28,815 nt of DNA from JBIOYL01 sp044870185 (GTDB taxonomy: Bacteria; Actinomycetota; CALGFH01), in the NCBI GenBank assembly GCA_044870185.1, contig JBIOYL010000044.1, positions 1 through 28,815 on the forward strand. The letters run 5' to 3'. Position 1 is the stretch's first letter. The number at the start of each line of letters is the position of its first letter. The translations under genes and the position numbers were made by a program. The notes under the pieces are model-generated. The model saw only the letters and a program-made list of their open reading frames with translations, had not been told where the DNA came from and did no database searches. This document shows, piece by piece, positions 13,956-22,687 of the stretch.

Positions 13956-15032
13956 ATGACCCAGGCCCGCGCCGTCCGGCCGCGCGTCAGCGACGACGGT
14001 GTCACCTTCGGGCTGGCCGACGGCAAGGCCGGCCTGTCGGCGGCCTGGCTGTTCCAGGAGGTGGCCGTCCCACGCGGCGGCTGGGCCTTCGAGCGCACCG
14101 ACGGCCGCTGGGAGCTGCGGTTTCCCCGCCCGCCGGTCGACCGCATGGAGTACCTGTTCGACCTGCTGTACGCGGACGGGCGCTCGGAGCTCGTGCCCGA
14201 CCCGGGCAACCGGCTGCAGGCACCGGGACCGTTCGGCGACAAGTCGGTCATCGAGTTCCCTACCTACCGCCCGCCGGCCTGGACGCTCGAGACCCGGCGC
14301 GTCCCGGCCGGCCGCACCCGGGAGCTCGACCTCGACCTGCCGGCGCTCGGCGGGCGGCTGCGCGGGCTGCTGTGGAGCAGCGCCGGACTGGACCCCAGCG
14401 AGCGGGTCCCGCTGCTGGTGGCCGACGACGGGCTCGAGTACGCCCGCTACTCAGGGCTTTTGACCATGCTCGACCGCCTGGCGGCCCGCGGCGAGCTGCC
14501 GGCCATGCGGGCGGCCCTGCTGCACCCCATGCGGCGCGACGAGCACTACTCGGCCTCCCCGGCCTATGCCCGGGCGATGGCCGACGACATCCTGCCGCAC
14601 CTCGGCCGGCTCGCGCCGATGCCGTCGGGCCGGCGCTTCCGCGTGGGCATGGGGGCAAGCCTCGGGGCGCTGGCCATGCTGCACTGCCACCGCCTGTACC
14701 CGTCGGCCTTCGGCGGCCTGTTCCTGCAGTCGGGCAGCTTCTTCCACCACCGCTACGACCCCCACGACGTCGGCTTCGAGCACTTCCAGCGCATCCGCCG
14801 GGCCATGGACCGGGTGCACGCCGAGCGGACCTGGGACCAGCCCATCCCGGTCGTGCTCACCTGCGGCGGGGTCGAGATGAACCTGCGCAACAACCGTGCG
14901 GTCGCGCTCACGCTGCGCAAGCAGGGCTATCCGGTCCGCTTCGTGCAGAGCCGGGACGCGCACAACTGGATCGCCTGGCGGGATATGTTCGACCCGCATC
15001 TGGTCGGCCTACTGAAGGAGCTGTGGCGATGA
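13956..15032 (+). CDS. enterochelin-esterase-like alpha/beta hydrolase
   Basis: A 358-residue esterase with an N-terminal beta domain (LSAAWLFQEVAVPRGGWAFE, WELRFPRPPVDRMEYLFDL) and a C-terminal alpha/beta hydrolase domain (PF00756, Fes-like). The nucleophile is S235 in GMGASLGAL and the likely catalytic His is H336 in RDAHNW. The family cleaves ester or amide bonds in siderophores, feruloyl or mycoloyl esters; the real substrate is not known here. The upstream in-frame extension to 13761 is not used, since it has no promoter or ribosome site. The stop overlaps the next ATG (ATGA), so the two esterases are translationally coupled. Confidence 0.88.
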   Translation: MTQARAVRPRVSDDGVTFGLADGKAGLSAAWLFQEVAVPRGGWAFERTDGRWELRFPRPPVDRMEYLFDLLYADGRSELVPDPGNRLQAPGPFGDKSVIEFPTYRPPAWTLETRRVPAGRTRELDLDLPALGGRLRGLLWSSAGLDPSERVPLLVADDGLEYARYSGLLTMLDRLAARGELPAMRAALLHPMRRDEHYSASPAYARAMADDILPHLGRLAPMPSGRRFRVGMGASLGALAMLHCHRLYPSAFGGLFLQSGSFFHHRYDPHDVGFEHFQRIRRAMDRVHAERTWDQPIPVVLTCGGVEMNLRNNRAVALTLRKQGYPVRFVQSRDAHNWIAWRDMFDPHLVGLLKELWR

Positions 15033-15766
15033 GGCGTGACTACTACGCGGTCCAGTCCGGCATCGGCACCGGCGGCGTGCTCGCCTACGGCTACTACGGC
15101 CGCCCGCTGCTGGTGTTCCCCTCCGACGGGGGCAGGTGCGGCGACTGGGAGGACCGGGGCATGGTCGACGCGGTCGGCGACCTCGTCGACGCCGGCCGGG
15201 TCAAGCTGTACTGCGTCGACAGCTACGACGCGTCGAGCTGGCGCAACTCGAGCCTCTCCCTGGAGGAACGGGCGCGCCGGCATGGCGGCTACGAGGACTG
15301 GGTCCTGAACCAGGTCGTGCCCCTCATCCACAACGACTGCCAGGGCACGCCGCAGGTGATGCTGGCCGGGTGCAGCTTCGGCGCCTACCATGCCGCGAAC
15401 TTCGCGCTCAAGCAGGCCGACCTGTTCCCGCTGGCCATCTGCATGAGCGGCGTCTACGACGTGTCGGTCGTGGGCGGCGGCTGGGAGCGCGGCGACGCGG
15501 TGTACTTCAACAACCCCATGGACTACATGGTCCATGCGGACGGCGACCACCTCGACTGGCTGCGGCGCAGCACCCACCTGGTGCTCGTGTGCGGCCAGGG
15601 CATGTGGGAGGACACCACCGGCGCGCTGGAGGCGACCAAGGCGTTCGGCGGGCTGCTCGCCTCCAAGGGCATCTCCCACGAGCTCGACCTGTGGGGCCAC
15701 GACGTGCCCCACGACTGGCCCTCGTGGCGGGCCCAGCTCGCCCACCACCTGCCGAGGTTCTGCTGA
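15029..15766 (+). CDS. alpha/beta hydrolase, COG4947-like esterase
   Basis: A 245-residue single-domain hydrolase of the esterase/lipase group. The nucleophile is S116 in AGCSFGAYHA, and the catalytic His is in the WGHDVPHDW segment (H224 or H228). GRPLLVFPSDGGRCGDWED forms the first strand and oxyanion region. It is coupled to the previous esterase by an ATGA overlap and followed 18 nt later by the Abhydrolase_9 gene. Relatives are often found beside ATP-grasp genes, as here about 6 kb away. Substrate unknown. Confidence 0.87.
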   Translation: MRRDYYAVQSGIGTGGVLAYGYYGRPLLVFPSDGGRCGDWEDRGMVDAVGDLVDAGRVKLYCVDSYDASSWRNSSLSLEERARRHGGYEDWVLNQVVPLIHNDCQGTPQVMLAGCSFGAYHAANFALKQADLFPLAICMSGVYDVSVVGGGWERGDAVYFNNPMDYMVHADGDHLDWLRRSTHLVLVCGQGMWEDTTGALEATKAFGGLLASKGISHELDLWGHDVPHDWPSWRAQLAHHLPRFC

Positions 15767-15784
15767 GCCGGGCGGAGGAGCACG

Positions 15785-17788
15785 ATGACCAGACCACCGC
15801 TGCGGGTTCCCGCCGGCCGCTCCGAGCAGGCGGCGGTGCTGGTCGCGACGGCCAGCATCCCCGGGACGCTGCGGCCTTCGCTCATGCCACGCGGCGCCGT
15901 CGACCAGGGGATCGTGACCGGCGTCGCCATCACGATCGCCTACGAGACGACCGTGTTCGCCCACGACGTCCTGGAAGCGCTCGCACGGCGCCTGGCCGGG
16001 CGCCAGCGGCTCGCCCGGGCGCTCGCCCCAGCGTTCGCCCAAGCGACCGGCCAAGCGCTCGCCCCGGCGGACGAGGCGTCCTGGCGCAGGCTCCCCATCG
16101 CGGTCGACCTGGCCGCCACGGCCGCCGGCTTCGCGCTGCAGGCGACCTTCCGCCAGCGGCCGGGTGAGCGGCTGGCGCGCGGGCTCGCCCGCACCGTCGG
16201 CCACTGGCTGTCGACGGCCGCGTCCGCCGGCGCCGCGGCCGGGGCGCTGCAGGAGCTGGTGGTGACGGCCAATCGGCAACGCCGTCGCCGCAGCGGCCAC
16301 CACCGGCGGCTGCACTCGCTGCCGGTCGTGCTGCTCGCCGCCGGCGGGCTCGCCAGCGCCCTGGAGCTGCGCCGCCACCACCAGGAAGCCCGAGACCCCC
16401 ATCTCGGCAGCGCCGGACACCTGCGGGTGGGACCGTCGATGGGCAAGGCGCTCGGCGTCGCCGTGGCGGCCGACGCGGCCCTGGCGGTGTTCGCCGCGGG
16501 CGAGCAGGCCGTGGCCTCCGTGCTGGCCCAGCGCATGGCCCGCACGCTTCCCGGTCCACCCGCCCGCTGGCGGCCGGTCGGCCACCTCGCCTCGCTGGCC
16601 GCGCTCGCCGCCACGCTCCAGCTCTTCATGCACCGCTTCAGCACGCGCATCGAGCAGAGCGCCAGCCTGATCGAGCCGGCGGTCCGGGACCGCCTGCCGA
16701 CCTCCCCGCTGGTGAGCGGCGGCCCTGGCAGCCGCGTCGGCTGGGAGACACTTGGGCAGCAGGGCCGGCGCTACGTCGCCTCGGTGCTCACCATCGACCA
16801 GATCGCCGAGGTCATGGGCTCCCCGGCCGTGGCCGAGCCGATCCGGCTGTACGTCGGTCTGGACAGCGCCCCGACCGAGGCCGACCGGGTGCGGCTGGCG
16901 ATGGACGAGCTCGAGCGCGTCGCGGCGTTCGAGCGGGCGCTGCTCGTGGTGATCTCACCGACCGGCACCGGCTACGTCAACTACGTCGCCGTGGAGGCCG
17001 TGGAGTACCTGACGCGCGGGGACGTGGCGTGCGTCGCGCTGCAGTACTCCAAGCGTCCGTCGCCCCTGTCGCTGGACCGCGTGGGGCGGGGCCGCCACCA
17101 TCACCGCATGCTGCTCCAGGCGATCCACGCGCGGCTCGGCGAGCGCCCACCGGCCCGGCGGGGACGCCTGGCGCTGTTCGGCGAGAGCCTTGGCGCGCAC
17201 ACCAGCCAGGACGCCTTCCTGCACCGCGGCACCCGCGGCCTGCTCGGGCGGGGCGTCGACCGGGCGCTGTGGATCGGCACGCCGTACGGCAGCGCCTGGA
17301 AGCGTCAGGTGCTGGCCGGCGGCGCCGACCCCGACGTCGACCGCTCCCTCGTCGGCATCTTCGACCATTTCGAACAGGTCGAACGGCTCGATCCTGCGGC
17401 GCGGCGGCGGCTGCGCTACTTCATGGTCACCCACGACAACGACGCGGTCGCCAAGTTCGGCCTCGACCTGCTCGTCCAGGCGCCCGACTGGCTCGGCGAC
17501 CGCGCGAGCAGGTCCCCGACCGTCCCGTGCAGCCAGCGCTGGAGCACGCCGGTCACCTTCCTGCAGACGCTGGTCGACATGAAGAACGCGATGCACGTCG
17601 TGCCGGGCCGCTTCGAGGCCAACGGGCACGACTACCGCGCCGACCTGGCCCGGTTCGTGCGCGAGGCCTACGCCCTGGACGCGACCGACCGGCAGATGGC
17701 CGCGATCGAGGCGGCGCTGCGCGCCAACGAGCGCGCCCGCCGCCAGTGGCTCGACCGGCACCCGGCCGCACCGCCCCCCGGCCCGTGA
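15785..17788 (+). CDS. membrane alpha/beta hydrolase of the Abhydrolase_9 family
   Basis: A 667-residue protein with a hydrophobic N-terminal half (about 100-320, several membrane segments; Abhydrolase_9_N type) and a C-terminal hydrolase domain (about 335-640). The nucleophile is S468 in FGESLGAHTSQDAF, the hallmark of this actinobacterial family. LDSAPTEADRVRLAMDELER and VISPTGTGYVN are also family-like. It is probably a membrane-bound esterase or lipase acting on lipids. The ATG at 15785 has GGAGGAG 4 nt upstream. A loop near residues 68-98 is Ala/Gln-rich with short repeats. It is the last gene of the three-hydrolase operon. Confidence 0.9.
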   Translation: MTRPPLRVPAGRSEQAAVLVATASIPGTLRPSLMPRGAVDQGIVTGVAITIAYETTVFAHDVLEALARRLAGRQRLARALAPAFAQATGQALAPADEASWRRLPIAVDLAATAAGFALQATFRQRPGERLARGLARTVGHWLSTAASAGAAAGALQELVVTANRQRRRRSGHHRRLHSLPVVLLAAGGLASALELRRHHQEARDPHLGSAGHLRVGPSMGKALGVAVAADAALAVFAAGEQAVASVLAQRMARTLPGPPARWRPVGHLASLAALAATLQLFMHRFSTRIEQSASLIEPAVRDRLPTSPLVSGGPGSRVGWETLGQQGRRYVASVLTIDQIAEVMGSPAVAEPIRLYVGLDSAPTEADRVRLAMDELERVAAFERALLVVISPTGTGYVNYVAVEAVEYLTRGDVACVALQYSKRPSPLSLDRVGRGRHHHRMLLQAIHARLGERPPARRGRLALFGESLGAHTSQDAFLHRGTRGLLGRGVDRALWIGTPYGSAWKRQVLAGGADPDVDRSLVGIFDHFEQVERLDPAARRRLRYFMVTHDNDAVAKFGLDLLVQAPDWLGDRASRSPTVPCSQRWSTPVTFLQTLVDMKNAMHVVPGRFEANGHDYRADLARFVREAYALDATDRQMAAIEAALRANERARRQWLDRHPAAPPPGP

Positions 17789-17861
17789 ACGGTGCTCGCC
17801 CCCACGCTCCACACGTCGAAGCGGCCTGGCCAGCAGCGCGCGGCCGCGCCGCCCTCCAGCG

Positions 17862-18242
17862 CTAATCGAGGCAGGTCACCGTCTTGAATGGTTCATCCGG
17901 AAGCCACTCCGGTGGGTCCGTGGAGGACGTGTGCCCCGAGCCGGGGAGCGGTATCCGCATCGTGAGCTGCAGCTTGCCCGAACCACCCGCCTGGACGTCG
18001 AGCACCGGCGTTATGGTCTCGCCGTGGACATAGGCCAGGACCGCGTTCCGTAGGAACTCGGAGATGGACTGTCCAGCCTGGTCGGCGAGATCCTCGATCA
18101 GGTTGAGCTGGTCGGAGGGCAACCTGAACGACACGACCTCGCTGCGGGTGGGCTGGACCTTCACCTCCGTCGGCCTGTCCTCCCACTCGTCCGGGTCGCC
18201 GCGGCGCTCGTACAGCTCCTGCGCCAGCTGCTGATCGCTCAT
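17862..18242 (-). CDS. ribbon-helix-helix protein, antitoxin candidate
   Basis: A 126-residue protein. Residues ~1-33 are acidic (ELYERRGDPDEWEDRP), then an RHH core (SEVVSFRLPSDQLNLIEDLA, then QSISEFLRNAVLAYVHG), then a beta-rich tail that includes KLQLTMRIPL. RHH proteins of this shape serve as CopG/BrnA-type antitoxins. It follows the DUF6941-like gene by 25 nt in the same direction. The BrnT-like gene at 18779 is divergent rather than downstream, so pairing with it is inference. ATG 18242 is used; an in-frame GTG three codons earlier sits closer to AGAGAGG and could be the true start. Confidence 0.75.
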   Translation of the reverse strand: MSDQQLAQELYERRGDPDEWEDRPTEVKVQPTRSEVVSFRLPSDQLNLIEDLADQAGQSISEFLRNAVLAYVHGETITPVLDVQAGGSGKLQLTMRIPLPGSGHTSSTDPPEWLPDEPFKTVTCLD

Positions 18243-18267
18243 CCGTGACACCACGCCTCTCTGGACG

Positions 18268-18708
18268 TCAGCTTGCGGCTCGAAAGGGAAGCACGCCCAA
18301 GTTCCGAACTCGGAAGCTGACCGTTCGTATCTTGCCGCCGGCGACTTGGGCCACCAAGCGATAACCGCCGGCCTTGGGGAACTGTGTGATCCCGTCAATC
18401 GCTAGTACCGCCCGCTGATCCGCTCCGTGCTGAACCCCTGGAGGCCGACCCACTTCCAGGTCTCCGTCCGCCCGGAACAGGGGCTCGCCTCCATCCTCAT
18501 GCTCCATATGCACTTGGAGGTGGTGCTTGCGGTTCGTCTCCGTCCAGGGAACGAGCACACTGATGCCGATCCCGAAGTGCAGCGGCGTCGAAGGCCCCTC
18601 GGGAGTGAAGCTAAGTGCCGCGTCGTTCCACCCCGCTCCCGAGAGGTAGAGAAGACCGTTGTGAGCCTCTGCGTGGTTGGCGAGGATGACGAACTCGACC
18701 TCTGCCAT
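18268..18708 (-). CDS. DUF6941-like protein of unknown function
   Basis: A 146-residue protein beginning MAEVEFVILANHAEAHNGLL, with LHFGIGISVLVPWTETNRKH and LAIDGITQFPKAGGYRLVAQ. It looks like a single all-beta domain. The sequence matches my memory of the DUF6941 family of actinobacteria; function unknown. The ATG at 18708 has GGAGG 8 nt upstream. It heads the two-gene unit with the RHH protein, divergent from the BrnT-like gene. Confidence 0.75.
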   Translation of the reverse strand: MAEVEFVILANHAEAHNGLLYLSGAGWNDAALSFTPEGPSTPLHFGIGISVLVPWTETNRKHHLQVHMEHEDGGEPLFRADGDLEVGRPPGVQHGADQRAVLAIDGITQFPKAGGYRLVAQVAGGKIRTVSFRVRNLGVLPFRAAS

Positions 18709-18733
18709 GTACCCTGCCTCCGTGTAGACATTT

Positions 18734-18748
18734 GTAAACTACGTGTAC
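18734..18748. promoter_or_regulatory. near-perfect palindrome in the divergent promoter region
   Basis: gtaaac-tac-gtgtac pairs at five of six arm positions. It sits in an AT-rich stretch between the divergent DUF6941-like gene (start 18708) and the BrnT-like gene (start 18779). Its location suits a site for the RHH protein to control both directions. Confidence 0.4.
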
Positions 18749-18778
18749 CATGATACCAGCTCCGAGGGGAGTAGTAAC

Positions 18779-19066
18779 TTGCCGCCGCCGGTCATCAGGG
18801 GCTGGGCGTGGCCAGAACAGGACCTTAGCGAACTGGCCAACCACGGCCTCTCACGTCGGATCGTCCTGCAGGTCGCCCACGGGGCACCCAAGTTCCGCCG
18901 AAACAAGCGGCGTAGGGCGGCAAGTCATCAGATGATCGGCCCCGATCACGGCGGCCGCATGTGGACGGTCTGCATCGGAGAAGTGGCCGGGCAACCGGGC
19001 ATCTGGCGAGCAAGGACCGGCTGGCCTGCCGAACCCGAAGACGTGGACTGGTACGGCAAGTGGTAG
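18779..19066 (+). CDS. BrnT-like small protein, toxin candidate
   Basis: A 95-residue basic protein. The TTG at 18779 is chosen because GAGGGGAG ends 7 nt upstream; a GTG at 18743 in the same frame lacks any ribosome site and overlaps the promoter region. The order of features resembles BrnT/DUF4258-type RelE-fold toxins: an early NHGLSRRIVLQV helix, the basic FRRNKRRRAASHQMIG segment, a GRMWTVCI strand, then WRARTGWPAEPEDVDWYGK. No exact family name can be given. RNase activity is inference. It is divergent from an RHH gene pair. Confidence 0.6.
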   Translation: MPPPVIRGWAWPEQDLSELANHGLSRRIVLQVAHGAPKFRRNKRRRAASHQMIGPDHGGRMWTVCIGEVAGQPGIWRARTGWPAEPEDVDWYGKW

Positions 19067-19140
19067 ACGAGGCGATACGGGTCCGGCCAACTGCATCGCC
19101 CGCCGATGGCGCATCCTCAGATGGGCTGCTCAGCCGCCTC

Positions 19141-19159
19141 GCGGTCGCGGCCCGACCGC
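19141..19159. terminator. GC hairpin between convergent genes
   Basis: gcggtcg and cgaccgc pair around cggcc and touch the stop codon of the GCS2-type gene. It lies in the 92-nt gap between the convergent BrnT-like and GCS2-type genes. There is no T tract. Confidence 0.35.
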
Positions 19160-20280
19160 TACCCCGGGGGGCCGATCGGGACGCCGACGACGGTCTCGTC
19201 GGTCAGGTGCTCGACGACGGCGCGCAGGTCGCCGCCGCTGCGCTCGTGGACGGCGAGCTGACGGTCGGCGCTGGTCCCGTCCGCCAGGATCGTATGGACG
19301 TACTCCACGTCCTTGCGTGAGCCCAGCTCGTCGACCACGTCGTCGACGAACTCGAGCAGCTCGACGGCGAGGTCGCGCATGGGCACCTCGAGCTGCTTGC
19401 CGAAGTCGATCAGCTTGCCGTCGATGCCGTGGCGCATGGCCCGGAACTTGTTCTCGTGGATGAGCTGCGGGTCGTACTTGCGGAAGCCGAGGTTCTGGCG
19501 GCGCAGCTTGAGCAGCTTGGCGCAGACCGCCTGGATCAGGGCGGCGATGCAGATCACCTCGTCGACCTTGGTGCCGGCGTCGCAGATGCGGAACTCGATG
19601 GTCGGGTACTGCCAGTGGGGCCGCAGGTCCCACCAGACCTTCTTGCCGTTGTCGATGCAGTTGGTCCTGACCAGCAGCTCGACGTAGGCGTCGAACTGGC
19701 CGTGGGAGCTGAACTCGGGCGGGATGCCGGTGCGCGGGAAGCGCGACCAGACCACGCAGCGGTAGGACTTCAGGCCGGTGCGGCGTCCGGCCCAAAACGG
19801 GCTCGAGGTCGACAGGGCGAGCAGGTGGGGCAGGAAGTAGCGCGCCTCGTTCATGACCTCGATGCGCGCGTCCCGGCCCGGGATGCCCACGTGCACGTGC
19901 ATGCCGAAGATCAGCAGCTCCCGGACCAGGTCCTGCAGCTCGTCCTCGAGCACCTTGTAGCGCTCCAGCTCGGTCACCCGCTGGTCCTGCCAGTGCGAGA
20001 ACGGGTGCGTGCCGGCCGAGACGATGCGCAGCCCGGCGGGGTTGAGCAGGCCGGCCAGTGCCCCGCGCAAGCGCACGACCTCGGCCCGCGCCTCGTCGGT
20101 CGACTGGCAGATCTTGGTGCCCACCTCGACCACCGACTGCAGCATCTCCGGCTTGACGTCCTCGCCGAGCAGCGGCTTGGCGACGCCGAGCAGCTCGTCG
20201 ATGTGCGCGCGCAGCTCGCCGGCCTGGTCGACGATCTGGAACTCCTCCTCGATCCCGATGGTGAGCGGCTGGTCGGTCAT
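19159..20280 (-). CDS. carboxylate-amine ligase, GCS2 (YbdK) family
   Basis: A 373-residue ATP-dependent ligase related to glutamate-cysteine ligase 2 (PF04107), forming amide bonds between a carboxylate (often glutamate) and an amine. Visible motifs are TIGIEEEFQIVD at the N-terminus, GTHPFSHW, FGMHVHVGIPG and WWDLRPHWQYPTIEFRICD. Length is normal for YbdK. The ATG overlaps the stop of the preceding circularly permuted ATP-grasp gene (ATGA). As part of an amidoligase operon it probably makes a small gamma-glutamyl or peptide-like product rather than glutathione; the substrate is not known. Confidence 0.92.
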   Translation of the reverse strand: MTDQPLTIGIEEEFQIVDQAGELRAHIDELLGVAKPLLGEDVKPEMLQSVVEVGTKICQSTDEARAEVVRLRGALAGLLNPAGLRIVSAGTHPFSHWQDQRVTELERYKVLEDELQDLVRELLIFGMHVHVGIPGRDARIEVMNEARYFLPHLLALSTSSPFWAGRRTGLKSYRCVVWSRFPRTGIPPEFSSHGQFDAYVELLVRTNCIDNGKKVWWDLRPHWQYPTIEFRICDAGTKVDEVICIAALIQAVCAKLLKLRRQNLGFRKYDPQLIHENKFRAMRHGIDGKLIDFGKQLEVPMRDLAVELLEFVDDVVDELGSRKDVEYVHTILADGTSADRQLAVHERSGGDLRAVVEHLTDETVVGVPIGPPG

Positions 20281-21617
20281 CGCGCTCCCTCCACCACGTA
20301 GGCGGGCACGATGCTGCCCGCGCCGGCGGTCACGTTGAGCAGGGCCGAGCTGGACAGCCGGTTGAGCAGGCCGGCCACCTTCCCGTCGAACAGGTAGGGG
20401 TCGGAGTCGACCGCGAAGTCGAGCAGGCGCACGCCTTCCAGCGCCACCGGGAACAGCTCGCGCGGCACCGGGACGGCCTCCTGGACGACGTAGGACTGCC
20501 TGAGCGCGACGGTGACCGCCTGCTCCCACTCATGGTCGTCCACCGCCCAGCCGAGCACCACCCCCTTGCCGCCGTACTCGTCGTTGGGCTTCAGCACGAG
20601 CTCGTGGCGGCGCAGCGTGATGTAGGCGGCCAGGTCGGCGATCGGCTGGCCGTGCCGGCTGGTCGGGCCCTCCCGGACCCGGCGGGTCCAGGGGACGTGG
20701 CGCTCGATCGCCTCGCGCTGGCTGGGCGTGTACAGCGAGGCGTAGCGCTCGTCCGACAGCAGCGCCAGGCTCATCTTCTTGTGCAGCAGCTTGGCCCGGA
20801 AGGTGTTGACGACACAGGCGGCGCCGGCCAGGTAGGCGTCGCGCAGCGCGTGGTGGGCCTCGTCCTCGGTGGCGAGCAGTTCGCTGGTCAGCACCCGCCG
20901 GTACACCAGGTTGACTGGCTGGCCGGCCGCGTACAGGGTGCCGCCGGCGAACTCGAGCTCGGCCGGCTCGCAGATGCAGGTGCGCACGCCCCGGCGCTCG
21001 AAGTAGTCGCGGAACATCTCGAACTCGGTGAGCGTCGGCAGGCCCTTCCAGTCGACGATCGCCACCACCGGGGTGGCGGCCCGCCCCCACGCCTGGAAGG
21101 CACGCAGCATCGTGTCGAGCTGGTGGTCGCGCACGTGCAGGGGGCGCAGGCGGTAGCGCTTGGCGAACGCCTGCATCACCGGCAGGGTCTCGAACACCTC
21201 GGCGAGCACGTCGCCGTAGGCGATGCCGGCCGGGGTCTCCGCGTTGTACTCGACGTAGCGGATCTCGTCGGCGAAGAAGCTGTCGAGCCGGGCCGTGGGC
21301 GACGACGAGCGGGCGCCCGGCTCGGCCAGCGCCAGCTCCTCCTCGCCGGGGGCGAGGTCCAGCTCGGCGCGCAGGTCGGCGTCGCCGAGCAGCGCGCGCT
21401 CCAGCGCCCCCAGCGCCGCGTGCACGCCCTCGGCTGCGCGCACCACCCGCTCGTAGCGGTCGGCGTCGTACAGCGCCGGGCGCAGCGCGACCGACAGCGG
21501 GTGCTCGCCGAAGTACAGGCGGTGCTGGTGCTGGCCCTCGGCGAGCAGCCCGCGGCTGTCGTCGGCGAGGGCCTGGTCCTCCAGCAGCTCGTGGTAGACC
21601 TTGACCGCGTCGTTCAT
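20277..21617 (-). CDS. circularly permuted type 2 ATP-grasp ligase
   Basis: A 446-residue member of the circularly permuted ATP-grasp group. The N-terminal half contains IRYVEYNAETPAGIAYGD and VAIVDWKGLPTLTEFEMFRD; the nucleotide-binding glycine loop comes late in the chain (LVLKPNDEYGGKGVVLGW, about residue 345), as expected after permutation. Other segments are VVNTFRAKLLHKKMSLALL and VVQEAVPVPRELFP. Such enzymes activate a carboxylate as acyl phosphate and join it to an amine. The ATG at 21617 overlaps the upstream gene's stop; a GTG four codons earlier is less likely. Product unknown. Confidence 0.9.
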   Translation of the reverse strand: MNDAVKVYHELLEDQALADDSRGLLAEGQHQHRLYFGEHPLSVALRPALYDADRYERVVRAAEGVHAALGALERALLGDADLRAELDLAPGEEELALAEPGARSSSPTARLDSFFADEIRYVEYNAETPAGIAYGDVLAEVFETLPVMQAFAKRYRLRPLHVRDHQLDTMLRAFQAWGRAATPVVAIVDWKGLPTLTEFEMFRDYFERRGVRTCICEPAELEFAGGTLYAAGQPVNLVYRRVLTSELLATEDEAHHALRDAYLAGAACVVNTFRAKLLHKKMSLALLSDERYASLYTPSQREAIERHVPWTRRVREGPTSRHGQPIADLAAYITLRRHELVLKPNDEYGGKGVVLGWAVDDHEWEQAVTVALRQSYVVQEAVPVPRELFPVALEGVRLLDFAVDSDPYLFDGKVAGLLNRLSSSALLNVTAGAGSIVPAYVVEGAR

Positions 21618-22552
21618 ACGAACCGCCACCAGCGCAGCTCACCGTGCCAGGGCGGCCTGCGATCGCCCCGCGCGTAGGCCAGGACCAGCTCGCTCATGTG
21701 GTGCAGCACCCAGGCGAACCCCTCCTCCTTGATGGAGAAGTTGTCGAAGTCGGGTGCCGGGTTCAGGAAGTCGATCGCGTACAGGGTGCCGCCGGAGACG
21801 GCGAACTCCATCGTGTCCACGTCGTAGCCGAGCGCGCCGGCGAGCTTGCGGCAGTCGGCGATGGTGCGCTCGCGCAGCTCGCCTTCGGGCGGGTTGTCGG
21901 TGACGTAGCGTTCGAAGAACGGCCGCCTGGGGTCGTAGCGGAACGGCAGCACGTCGTCGCCGATGACGATGCAGCGGAGATAGTCGTCCCAGTCGATGAA
22001 CTGCTGCAGGATCATCGTCTTCTCGCCGGTCTGGTCGTAGGCGTGGATCAGCTCGTCGATCGATCGCACGACGTACACGTCGCGCCAGCCGCCGCCGGTG
22101 TTCGGCTTGAGCACGGCCGGCAGGCCGGTGTAGCCGACCATCCCCTCCCAGTCGAGCGGGTAGGTGAGGTTGCGCAGCGACCGCTTGGGGTCGATGTAGG
22201 GCACGTACTCCTTGTTCGGCAGCACGATCGTGCGGGGGACGGCGACGCCGAGCTTGCGGGCCAGGGTGCACTCGAAGAACTTCTCGTCCGCCTCCCACCA
22301 GAACGGGTCGTTGATCACCGCGGTCCCCAGCAGCGCGGCGCTCTTCAGGTAGGCGCGGTAGAACGGCACCTCGTGGGAGATGCGGTCGACGATCACGTCG
22401 TAGCGGGGCGGCTCCTCGAGCTCGCCGGCGCCGCCCAGCGAGCACATCTCGGCCCGGATACCATCGGCTTTGCCCTTGTCGTTGACGACGTCCAGGAATG
22501 GGATCGGGAACGTGTTCTCGACCCCGACGAGCAGGCCCACGACCTTTGCCAT
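21614..22552 (-). CDS. ATP-grasp (RimK-like) carboxylate-amine ligase
   Basis: A 312-residue ATP-grasp protein. It opens with MAKVVGLLVGVENTFPIPFL (pre-ATP-grasp strand). GLPAVLKPNTGGGWRDVYVV forms the ATP-binding lysine and glycine loop, MILQQFIDWDDYLRC follows, and GTLYAIDFLNPAPDF supplies the metal-binding D/N near the C-terminus. It is the first of three ligase genes joined by ATGA overlaps. The nearest purine-rich ribosome-like site (GAGAGGAG) is more than 10 nt upstream, which is further than usual. Confidence 0.9.
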   Translation of the reverse strand: MAKVVGLLVGVENTFPIPFLDVVNDKGKADGIRAEMCSLGGAGELEEPPRYDVIVDRISHEVPFYRAYLKSAALLGTAVINDPFWWEADEKFFECTLARKLGVAVPRTIVLPNKEYVPYIDPKRSLRNLTYPLDWEGMVGYTGLPAVLKPNTGGGWRDVYVVRSIDELIHAYDQTGEKTMILQQFIDWDDYLRCIVIGDDVLPFRYDPRRPFFERYVTDNPPEGELRERTIADCRKLAGALGYDVDTMEFAVSGGTLYAIDFLNPAPDFDNFSIKEEGFAWVLHHMSELVLAYARGDRRPPWHGELRWWRFV

Positions 22553-22591
22553 CTCGACCGATCAGCTCCTCTCGGCGACCGCGGCGGGGTG

Positions 22592-22605
22592 GGGGAGTTC
22601 TCCCC
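22592..22605. other. short palindrome upstream of the ligase operon
   Basis: ggggag-tt-ctcccc lies in the 135-nt gap between the amidotransferase stop and the first ATP-grasp start. It could weakly attenuate read-through or be an operator; nothing else is recognisable in the gap. Confidence 0.25.
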
Positions 22606-22687
22606 GCCAGCCGTCAGCTAATCAGAACTTGGAGCGCAGGGCGAGAGGATCGCCGTCACCTTGCGGCGCTGGGCGGGATGCCGGCCG

